Shown: piece after piece, positions 7,841-14,515 of the stretch
Layout: each line of letters opens with the position of its first letter
How positions within the stretch are numbered: the stretch's first letter is position 1
NCBI GenBank assembly: GCA_004173515.1
Contig: SECN01000025.1
Coordinates: 1 to 49,418 of the forward strand
Source of the DNA: Myxococcaceae bacterium
Lineage (GTDB): Bacteria > Myxococcota > Myxococcia > Myxococcales > Myxococcaceae
Direction: 5' to 3'
DNA: 49,418 nucleotides
Notes under the pieces: model-generated
Databases searched by the model: none
The model's input: the letters and a program-made list of their open reading frames with translations, nothing else
Told to the model about the DNA's origin: nothing
Translations under genes and position numbers: made by a program

Positions 7841-8592
7841 CAGCGCAAAGCATCCTTGGCATCATCGTCTACGCGCCAGCGCTGCTTGCGAGGGACGGTC
7901 GCACTCTCGCTGTCGTCCATGGGATGGAGCGGGCCTTCCCTGGCTTGCGCCTCGATTGGGAGGTTTCCGAAGGCGGGCACCCCATTGCATTGTCCCAGCG
8001 CGATAGATGGCTCGCCGAAGGGTCCAAGGAGGGGGGATTCCCTCTCGTGTGCAACGGTGACGAGAGCTTTCCCGTGATGATTTATGGGTTGCAAACACCC
8101 GCGCGCCAGGCGCCGGGCGGGCAGCCGTTGCTCGACGTCCATGCAGAGATGCCACTGGACGAGGTCGTCATCGCGGCAGCCGCGGATGTGCTTGGAGGCG
8201 TGGCAGAGGGGGCCCGCGCGTTCTGGGGGCATGCGACGCCATCGGGTGCAGGTGTCGAAATCGCACGGCAAACACGCGATCCGGTCCACAAACCCGGGGT
8301 TCCGCCCCGGGGGCTGCCAGCACTCAAGCTGCCAGAGAAGCTCCGCTCGCCTGAGATCCCACATCGCCTCGGATGGCTGAACTACTGGTCTGCCGCTGCC
8401 GCACACGTCATTGGGTTCCCGGACCCGGCCCGTGACGCCGAGTTGCTCTCAAGGGCACGGCGCACGGCATCAGGCGGCTGGGTCGTGCAACTCACCGACG
8501 CGCCGCTCGACCTGGACGAGCCCGCCCATCTGGAAATCCTCAAGCGGGCCTACGAGCGCTTTCCAGAGATCGGCGGACGCGCAGCGCCTTGA
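7837..8592 (+). CDS. DUF5953-type protein, probable immunity partner
   Basis: A 251-residue soluble protein with no signal peptide or membrane helix. The opening LGIIVYAPALLARDGRTLAVV and motifs HGMERAFPGL, PLVCNGDESFPV and VLGGVAEGARAFWGHAT are as I remember the myxobacterial DUF5953 family. The start codon overlaps the stop of the toxin candidate (ATGA, 7837-7840) and a GGAG lies about 8 nt upstream, so the two proteins are translated from one message, usual for toxin-immunity pairs. A cytoplasmic immunity protein would be expected to bind the C-terminal domain of its partner. The role is inferred from position and family co-occurrence; no biochemical function is known to me. Confidence 0.75.
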   Translation: MTAQSILGIIVYAPALLARDGRTLAVVHGMERAFPGLRLDWEVSEGGHPIALSQRDRWLAEGSKEGGFPLVCNGDESFPVMIYGLQTPARQAPGGQPLLDVHAEMPLDEVVIAAAADVLGGVAEGARAFWGHATPSGAGVEIARQTRDPVHKPGVPPRGLPALKLPEKLRSPEIPHRLGWLNYWSAAAAHVIGFPDPARDAELLSRARRTASGGWVVQLTDAPLDLDEPAHLEILKRAYERFPEIGGRAAP

Positions 8593-8735
8593 CCTCGATT
8601 CATGACGACAGCGGAGGCCTCTACACGTCCGGCATCACGCTCACGGGCCTCATCAAGGGCGTGCAGTTGCTGATCATCGTCGAGGGCTGCGAGGGCGAGT
8701 GCGGAAACATCCAGCTCAACATCGCCAGGCGGTGA
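8589..8735 (+). pseudogene. Possible gene tail with no visible head
   Basis: Directly after the DUF5953-type gene one frame reads through about 48 codons to a TGA at 8733-8735. The tail contains LYTSGITLTGLIKGVQLL and EGCEGECGNIQLNIARR, which look like protein rather than random GC-rich frame. There is no ATG or GTG start; only a TTG at 8589 overlapping the previous stop. It could be the remnant of a third cassette gene cut by recombination, or a small TTG-started peptide. The rest of the 8593-8892 gap shows no other gene. Confidence 0.35.
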
Positions 8736-8892
8736 TTCGCGCGGAGGCGTGACCCGGGGGCCCGGGCCCGGGACGCCCAGAGTGCCCTGGAGTGCGAAGG
8801 ACTGGCATGTTGGGGGACACGGCGTGAAGACATGCCGCATCCCGCATCAGCCACCACCGCCAGCACTCCGTCGGGCCGAGGACCCAGCCGCC

Positions 8893-10461
8893 ATGCCCCA
8901 GTTCACCTCCCGCTTCGTTGACTCCACCCCGGGAGATCCGCTCACGGACACGCGACCGCGCCAGGTGCAGGGGGCGCTCTGGTCCCGGGTCCAGCCCACG
9001 CCCGTCTCCGCGCCCCGCCTGGTCGCTTACTCCCCGGAGGTCGCACGGCTGCTGGGCCTGGAGGAGGACGCCCTGCGCTCCGAGTCCTGGGTGCGGGTGC
9101 TGGCGGGCAACGCGCTGGAACCGGGCATGGTGCCGTACGCGGCCAACTATGGGGGCCACCAGTTCGGCCACTGGGCGGGACAGTTGGGGGATGGCCGGGC
9201 CATCTCCCTGGGCGAGCTGCGTGCCCCCGATGGCGGCTTCTTCGAATTGCAGCTCAAGGGGGCGGGCCGGACGCCGTACTCGCGCCGGGCGGATGGGCGC
9301 GCCGTGCTGCGCTCCTCCATCCGTGAGTTCCTGTGCAGCGAGGCCATGCACCACCTGGGCGTGCCCACGACCCGTGCCCTGTCGCTGGTCGCGACCGGAG
9401 ACGCGGTCGTCCGGGACATGTTCTATGACGGGCACCCGGAGGCGGAGCCCGGCGCCATCGTCTGCCGCGTCGCCCCCAGCTTCCTGCGCTTCGGCAACTT
9501 CGAGCTGTGCACGAGCCGAGGGGACCTGGCGCTGCTCAAGCAGTTGACGGACTACACCGTGACGCAGTTCTTCCCGGAGCTGGGCGCGCCGTCGAAGGAC
9601 ACCTACGCGGCCTTCTTCCAGGAGGTGGCGCGGCGCACCGCGAAGCTCATGGCGCAATGGCAGGCGGTGGGGTTCGTGCACGGCGTGATGAACACCGACA
9701 ACATGTCCATCCTCGGGCTCACCATCGACTACGGCCCCTATGGCTGGGTGGATGACTTCGACCCGGGCTGGACGCCCAACACCACCGACGCCGAACACGC
9801 CCGCTACCGCTTTGGCAACCAGCCCGCCATCGGGATGTGGAACGTGGAGCGGCTGGGCGTCGCGCTGATGCCCCTCTTCGATGGGGATGAATCCCTGCTC
9901 CACGCGGGCATGCTCGAATACCAGCGCGCGCTGAACGCGGAGATGCTCGCGCGCTACGCGGCGAAGCTGGGCCTGTCCTCGCTGGAGGATGAAGCGGACG
10001 TCGAACGGGTGAACGCGTGTCTGGCCTGGCTGGGCGAGCAGGAGACGGACATGACCCTCTTCTTCCGGGGCCTGTCCCGCGTGGTGATGTCTCCCACGGT
10101 GCCGGAGGTGTTTCCGGACGTGCTGCGCGACGCCTTCTACAAGCCCGTGCCCGAGCCCCACCTCGAACGGGGCCTCCAATGGCTCACGTCGTGGTGGCGG
10201 CGAACGCGGCGCGAGGACGCGGAACCCTCCGAACTCGCGCGCCGGATGGACGCGGTGAATCCGAAGTACGTCCTGCGCAACTACCTGGCCCAGGAGGCCA
10301 TCGACGCGGCCCACGCGGGCGACGACTCGAAGGTGCGCCAGTTGCTCGACGTGATGCGACGCCCGTTCGACGAACAGCCGGGCCGCGAAGCCTACGCGGC
10401 CCGGCGGCCTGACTGGGCGCGGTCCAGGCCCGGCTGCTCCGCGCTCTCCTGCAGCTCCTGA
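8893..10461 (+). CDS. selO: Protein adenylyltransferase SelO (YdiU/UPF0061)
   Basis: A 522-residue pseudokinase-fold enzyme that transfers AMP from ATP to Ser/Thr/Tyr of proteins and is linked to redox stress. Conserved features are present in order: YGGHQFGHWAGQLGDGRA at 86-103, FELQLKGAGRTPYSR at 117-131 with ATP-binding Lys122, GRAVLRSSIREFL at 135-147, GVMNTDNMSI at 264-273 with Asp269/Asn270, and DYGPYGW at 279-285. The C-terminus is the typical CSALSCSS, so the protein is complete. The ATG at 8893 is chosen because the family starts just before the F-x-N/S-RF segment. It appears to be a single-gene unit. Confidence 0.96.
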   Translation: MPQFTSRFVDSTPGDPLTDTRPRQVQGALWSRVQPTPVSAPRLVAYSPEVARLLGLEEDALRSESWVRVLAGNALEPGMVPYAANYGGHQFGHWAGQLGDGRAISLGELRAPDGGFFELQLKGAGRTPYSRRADGRAVLRSSIREFLCSEAMHHLGVPTTRALSLVATGDAVVRDMFYDGHPEAEPGAIVCRVAPSFLRFGNFELCTSRGDLALLKQLTDYTVTQFFPELGAPSKDTYAAFFQEVARRTAKLMAQWQAVGFVHGVMNTDNMSILGLTIDYGPYGWVDDFDPGWTPNTTDAEHARYRFGNQPAIGMWNVERLGVALMPLFDGDESLLHAGMLEYQRALNAEMLARYAAKLGLSSLEDEADVERVNACLAWLGEQETDMTLFFRGLSRVVMSPTVPEVFPDVLRDAFYKPVPEPHLERGLQWLTSWWRRTRREDAEPSELARRMDAVNPKYVLRNYLAQEAIDAAHAGDDSKVRQLLDVMRRPFDEQPGREAYAARRPDWARSRPGCSALSCSS

Positions 10462-10624
10462 CGGCCCGAGAGCCAGACTGCGTCCTCTCGCAACGCAGAT
10501 GCTTGCCGGCGCGACGCGGCGCCACGGTGTTCGCTGGCGGTCCGGTATGCCCGCAAGGGGGGAGGGCTTCGTGGCATCCGCCTTGCGTAGGGCACCGGAC
10601 AGTCCCCGCGCTCCGGAGAACACC

Positions 10625-12118
10625 ATGCGCCCCCTGTCGCCCCGTCCCGCCGTCCGTCGTCTCGCGAAGTCCTCCCTGATGCTGCTGGTCCTGGGAGGTA
10701 CGACTTCGGGTTGCAAGGATGAGCCGCCGGTGGATCCGGCTCCGTCGAATCCGCAGACGCTCTGCTCCGGCACCTTCAGTGATGGCACGCGGATCGACGT
10801 GGCGAACCCGCAGCCCCTGGGCGAGGTCCCGCTCCCGGAGCAGTCATTCTGTGACTTCCACACGTTCGCGTGGAACCAGTTCCTGTTCCTGACCCAGACG
10901 GTGCAGGACCCCAACGACCCGGTGTTCCCCAGCAAGCCCCGGTTCCTCTCCTACGCGCCCTGGTACAACATGCTCCAGCCGGATGGCGCATCCGCGCCCG
11001 GCCCCTTCCCGGGTGGCGTCACGACGCTCCAGGTGGGCCACCTGGACAACAAACAGGCCGGTGGGGGCCAGGACGAGCTCATCGACGTCACCGGCAACAC
11101 CGTGCTGTATGACATCCGCTTCAACGCGCCGATGTATGACTTCGTCGTCGGCCAGAACCAATACACGCAGGCGGACTACTACGCGTTCTGCCAGCCCACG
11201 GACCCGAGCCAGCCCTTCACGGCCTGCGGCAACACGGAGCAGCTCTGGCTGCCATGGGGCAATGGCACGGCCACGTCGCTGGGCTCCATGGAGGTGAAGA
11301 CGGCCTGGCGGCAGTTCCCGGCGGATGACTGCCCCGCGTCGCAGATGTATTGCGCGGGTTCGGGCCTGGGCCTCATCGCGCTGCACATCGCCCAGAAGAC
11401 GCCGACGCATGGCGAGTGGGTCTGGGCCTCGTTCGAGCACCTGGGCAACACGCCGGACTGCGCGGCGGGCTCCAGCACGCCCATCGCGCCCCTGTCTCCA
11501 CTCGGGACGCAGTGGTCGCTCTTCGACCCCTCGAAGGTACCCGCAAGCGTGATGGAGACGAAGACGTGCGGTGTCACGGCGGCGAATCCCCAGTGCAACC
11601 TGGACCCGCATGTCGGCTCGGACTACCAGCAGGTCAATGTCTGCCGCACCGACGCGCTGCCCGCCGGAGGCGCGAGCGCCGCCAACTGCGCGGTGGTGGA
11701 CTCCTCCACGCAGGACCCCAACGCGAACAGCGGTGGCAACGTTGCGTGCCTCAACGCCACGCTGCGTCCGAAGCTCACGGGCCTCTGGCGGAACTACCAG
11801 CTCATCGGCACGCTGTGGACGAAGGGGACGCAGGCGCCCGACCAGGACTTCTGGATCTCCCTCTTCCAGTCGCCCAAGCCGGGCCTGCCGGAGAAGACGG
11901 CGGTGGGCTTCCCGAACCTGGCCAACAGCGCGCTGGAGACGTACCTCCAGATTGGCTCGACGGCCTATGACCCGAACGCGCCGGGCCTGTCCAACGCGAA
12001 CAAGGCCGGCTGCTTCGGCTGCCACAACCCGGTGGCCCAGGACAGCGACACCGACCTGAGCCACTTCCCGTCGAAGTTCAACGACTTCTCACGCCCCCGC
12101 GTGCCCGCGGAGCCGTAG
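10625..12118 (+). CDS. Secreted lipoprotein with one c-type heme motif
   Basis: A 497-residue lipoprotein. A signal peptide ends in GGTTSGC with acylated Cys30, followed by the spacer KDEPPVDPAPSNP. The body is rich in aromatic and Gly/Asn/Pro residues with many cysteines and no family I recognise; segments such as FCDFHTFAWNQFLFL and SGLGLIALHIAQKTPTHGEWVWASFEHLGN are distinctive. Near the C-terminus CFGCH at 463-467 is a CxxCH motif that would hold one covalent heme, giving a redox or gas-binding role at the outer membrane. The gene converges with the MpaB-like oxygenase gene, with 14 nt between the two stops. The heme is inferred from the motif alone. Confidence 0.82.
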   Translation: MRPLSPRPAVRRLAKSSLMLLVLGGTTSGCKDEPPVDPAPSNPQTLCSGTFSDGTRIDVANPQPLGEVPLPEQSFCDFHTFAWNQFLFLTQTVQDPNDPVFPSKPRFLSYAPWYNMLQPDGASAPGPFPGGVTTLQVGHLDNKQAGGGQDELIDVTGNTVLYDIRFNAPMYDFVVGQNQYTQADYYAFCQPTDPSQPFTACGNTEQLWLPWGNGTATSLGSMEVKTAWRQFPADDCPASQMYCAGSGLGLIALHIAQKTPTHGEWVWASFEHLGNTPDCAAGSSTPIAPLSPLGTQWSLFDPSKVPASVMETKTCGVTAANPQCNLDPHVGSDYQQVNVCRTDALPAGGASAANCAVVDSSTQDPNANSGGNVACLNATLRPKLTGLWRNYQLIGTLWTKGTQAPDQDFWISLFQSPKPGLPEKTAVGFPNLANSALETYLQIGSTAYDPNAPGLSNANKAGCFGCHNPVAQDSDTDLSHFPSKFNDFSRPRVPAEP

Positions 12119-12132
12119 CCTCGACGCCTGTC

Positions 12133-13221
12133 TCAATCCCTGTCGGTCGCGGGGGCCTTCCTCGCGACCGGCCGGATGCTGAACGGCACGTCGACGTAGG
12201 AGTCGAGTCTGTTCAGCACCCGGGCCATGACCGTCGGCCGCTGTCCCCGAGCCAGGGCCAGCCGCATCTGCGCCTGATGCCAGGCCGTGACGCAGCGGAG
12301 CGTGGGCGGGGTGAGGTTGATGGTCCGGCGCATCGTGCCCTTCAGGAGCTTCCACGCGCGCTGCTGTCCCGGTCCCCAGGCCAGCCCGTACGCCTCGCGC
12401 CAGCGCTGTGGCAGCAGGCCGGCGGTGAGCAGCTCATCGAGCTGTCCCCGGGTGAACGGTGAATTGAAGAGCAGGCCCGCCAGCTCGCGCGCGGTGTCTT
12501 CCACGCGCAGCGTCTCTCCCGCCAACTGCTCGTGATACCAGGTGTAGAAGGCCTCGAGCGTGGGCGGCATCTGCTCCGGCAGGAGCCCGAACTGCGCCGC
12601 GGCGATCCGCGACTCCTCATAGAAACGGCGCTTCTCCTCGATGCCGAGGGGCCGCACGAAGGTCTCGAAGACCACCATGGCGCCGTCGATGAGGGTGGCG
12701 AGCACCCATCGCTGCAAGAGCGGATCGTTCGCGCGGTAGCGGCCCTCGCCCCGTGGGCCGGTCCCGGCCGGAATCGAGCCGTGGACGCGGCTGTGGAGGC
12801 TGTGGACCCGCTTCGCGGCACCCATCGCTTCAGGCAGGCCCCCGAAGACGAGCTGGTACATCGCCGTGTAGGTGCGTCGTGCACGGCCGAGCAGGTCCCC
12901 CCGGAAGTTGCTGTTCTGGGAGACGCCGACGGCCACGGCCGGATGGGCGATCTGCAACAGGATGGCGCGCAGTCCGCCCAGGAGGATCACCGGCTCGCGG
13001 TAGATGACCCAGGTCATGCTGTCGGGGCCGTAGAAGCCCTCGGATTCGCCCGCCGAGTGCTCCCGCAGGTAGTCGAGACACTTGCGGAAGTGCTCGCTGT
13101 CCTGGCTGATCTGTTGCTGTACTTCCGGGGGCAACTGTCGCCATCCCGGGTTCTCCTGCGCATTCACGATCCTGCCTCCGAAGGGCTCTGCGCCGCTGGA
13201 TGCCCGAGCGGCGTGTTTCAT
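12133..13221 (-). CDS. MpaB/rubber-oxygenase family protein (DUF2236)
   Basis: A 362-residue all-helical protein of the DUF2236 family, which includes the heme b rubber oxygenase Lcp and the mycophenolate enzyme MpaB. Diagnostic parts are GPDSMTWVIYREPVILLGGLRAILLQIAHPAVAVG (split as 65-99) with His93 as the likely heme ligand, SNFRGDLLGRARRTYTAM at 104-121, and RWVLATLIDGAMVVFE at 171-186. The C-terminus ends in charged residues with no anchor, so the protein is probably soluble; no signal peptide is seen. The ATG at 13221 has only a weak purine-rich stretch upstream. A GTG 18 codons in is an alternative. Substrate unknown. Confidence 0.85.
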   Translation of the reverse strand: MKHAARASSGAEPFGGRIVNAQENPGWRQLPPEVQQQISQDSEHFRKCLDYLREHSAGESEGFYGPDSMTWVIYREPVILLGGLRAILLQIAHPAVAVGVSQNSNFRGDLLGRARRTYTAMYQLVFGGLPEAMGAAKRVHSLHSRVHGSIPAGTGPRGEGRYRANDPLLQRWVLATLIDGAMVVFETFVRPLGIEEKRRFYEESRIAAAQFGLLPEQMPPTLEAFYTWYHEQLAGETLRVEDTARELAGLLFNSPFTRGQLDELLTAGLLPQRWREAYGLAWGPGQQRAWKLLKGTMRRTINLTPPTLRCVTAWHQAQMRLALARGQRPTVMARVLNRLDSYVDVPFSIRPVARKAPATDRD

Positions 13222-13374
13222 GAGCCGGAAGGATTACCACCCCCCTTCCTGGCGGGACAGGAGCACCGGGTGTCACCCCACGATGACGGCCCTGCTACGG
13301 GCAGCGCGCTCGAGCACCCTGTGGCGACACGGAGTTCGAGTGCGTGGCTGACTGACGCCGTCAGGTCCCAAGGT

Positions 13375-13419
13375 GAGGCCTCCTGCCGCCGTGAGTGCTC
13401 GCGGCGGCAGGCCGGCCTC
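13375..13419. promoter_or_regulatory. Long inverted repeat in a divergent intergenic region
   Basis: CCTGCCGCCG at 13382-13391 pairs perfectly with CGGCGGCAGG at 13402-13411. The outer arms GAGGCC (13375-13380) and GGCCTC (13414-13419) extend the structure. It lies between the divergent oxygenase (start 13221) and GNAT (start 13470) genes. It is therefore not at a gene end, and may be an operator, an RNA leader structure or a repeat element. Nothing else is seen in the 248-bp gap. Confidence 0.55.
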
Positions 13420-13469
13420 CGGATGATCCCGGTGGCGTGTGGGGTGGCACTGCATGCAGGCTGTCGGGC

Positions 13470-13988
13470 ATGAGCCAGGGTTTTGAATCCATGACCACCG
13501 AGCGGCTGCTGCTGCGCGCCGTTCGTGACAGCGACGTGGAGGCGGTGTTCGTCCTCCATGGGGATCCGGAGACGAACCGCTACAGCGTCTCCGGGCCCAT
13601 GCGCTCGCTGGACGCCGCCCGGAAACAGTTGGACGTGTGGCTGGGTGACTGGTCGAACCGGGGCATCGGGTACTGGGTGGTGGAGCGGCGCGACGACCCC
13701 GGGGTCCTCGTGGGCTTCGGTGGCTTGCGCCACAAGGTGCTCGAAGGACAGCAGGTGTTGAACCTCGCCTACCGCTTCGCTCCCAAGGCGTGGGGCTCCG
13801 GGTACGCGACGGAGCTGGCCCGCGCCTCCCTGGAGCTGGCCCGCGAGCACCTGCCGGAGACCCCGGTCGTGGCCGTCATCCACCCGGAGAACACGGCCTC
13901 CATCCGCGTCGCGACGCGGCTCGGGATGAGGCTCGACCGGATCATCGATTACGAGGGTGTTCCCAGCAGGTTGTACGTACCCGTCTGA
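13470..13988 (+). CDS. GNAT acetyltransferase, RimJ/RimL type
   Basis: A 172-residue protein with the ribosomal-protein acetyltransferase type layout: TERLLLRAVRDSDVEAVF at 10-27, GYWVVERRDDPGVLVGFGGL in the central strands, the acetyl-CoA loop region YRFAPKAWGSGYATELA, then HPENTASIRVATRLGMRL, the typical IHPENxASxRVxEKxGF element. An in-frame ATG at 13491 preceded by CAGGG 10 nt upstream would give MTTERLLLR and may be the true start. The substrate may be a protein N-terminus or an antibiotic-like amine; not decidable here. It reads divergently from the oxygenase gene. Confidence 0.9.
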   Translation: MSQGFESMTTERLLLRAVRDSDVEAVFVLHGDPETNRYSVSGPMRSLDAARKQLDVWLGDWSNRGIGYWVVERRDDPGVLVGFGGLRHKVLEGQQVLNLAYRFAPKAWGSGYATELARASLELAREHLPETPVVAVIHPENTASIRVATRLGMRLDRIIDYEGVPSRLYVPV

Positions 13989-14083
13989 ACCCAGGGCCGG
14001 TGCTGTGAGTCGAACCTGCTTCCTGTAGATTGGAATAAGCAGGAAACGCAGCTCCAGCCGGGGACCTCCCCAAGGACACGGTC

Positions 14084-14413
14084 ATGATGCGTCAAGGTTT
14101 CGCAGGGCTCTTTCTCGCAGGTGCGTTGCTCGTGGGGTGCGGCGGTTCCGACGTGGGCGCGGAGGTGGACTCCCAGGAGGGCCTGTCGAGCCCCCTGGAG
14201 GGCGTGACGCCCAAGGCGCTCTGCCGGACCTTCGCCGTCGAGTCCGACGTCTCCGAGGCCGACGCCTGTGCATTGGGCAGGCAGCAGGCGGTCATGTTCT
14301 GCGCCTTCAACGGGGGCATCAAAGCCAGCACGCGGCCCCCGTGCCTCATCGATGCCACCGTGCCGGGCCCGCCGTTCCGGGCCCGCTACAGCGTGTGTTG
14401 CAACAACGGCTGA
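14084..14413 (+). CDS. Small cysteine-rich lipoprotein
   Basis: A 109-residue lipoprotein with signal AGLFLAGALLVGC (Cys19) and a mature part of about 90 residues containing Cys in ALCRTF, ADACALGRQ, VMFCAF, PPCLID and SVCCNNG. Six cysteines in so short a chain suggest a disulfide-bonded fold at the cell surface. I do not recognise the family. CCAAGGACACGG precedes the ATG. An ATG three bases later is also possible. It has its own transcript, ended by the hairpin at 14450-14485. Confidence 0.75.
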   Translation: MMRQGFAGLFLAGALLVGCGGSDVGAEVDSQEGLSSPLEGVTPKALCRTFAVESDVSEADACALGRQQAVMFCAFNGGIKASTRPPCLIDATVPGPPFRARYSVCCNNG

Positions 14414-14449
14414 GGTGATTCGCGCGTCCCCGGACGCGCTGAAAGACAA

Positions 14450-14485
14450 GAAGCCCGGCGGACCCATGACGGGCCACCGGGCTTC
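14450..14485. terminator. Bidirectional terminator-like hairpin between convergent genes
   Basis: GAAGCCCGG at 14450-14458 pairs with CCGGGCTTC at 14477-14485, and most of the inner bases also pair. It lies between the lipoprotein stop (14413, plus) and the stop of the sugar dehydrogenase (14516, minus), so it can serve both. Confidence 0.7.
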
Positions 14486-14515
14486 AGGTCCATCCGGGCT
14501 CAGGCCCGCACGGTG

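Noticed and set aside
8716..10935. A 739-codon minus-strand frame opposite selO
   Set aside because: Antisense shadow of a strongly conserved gene.
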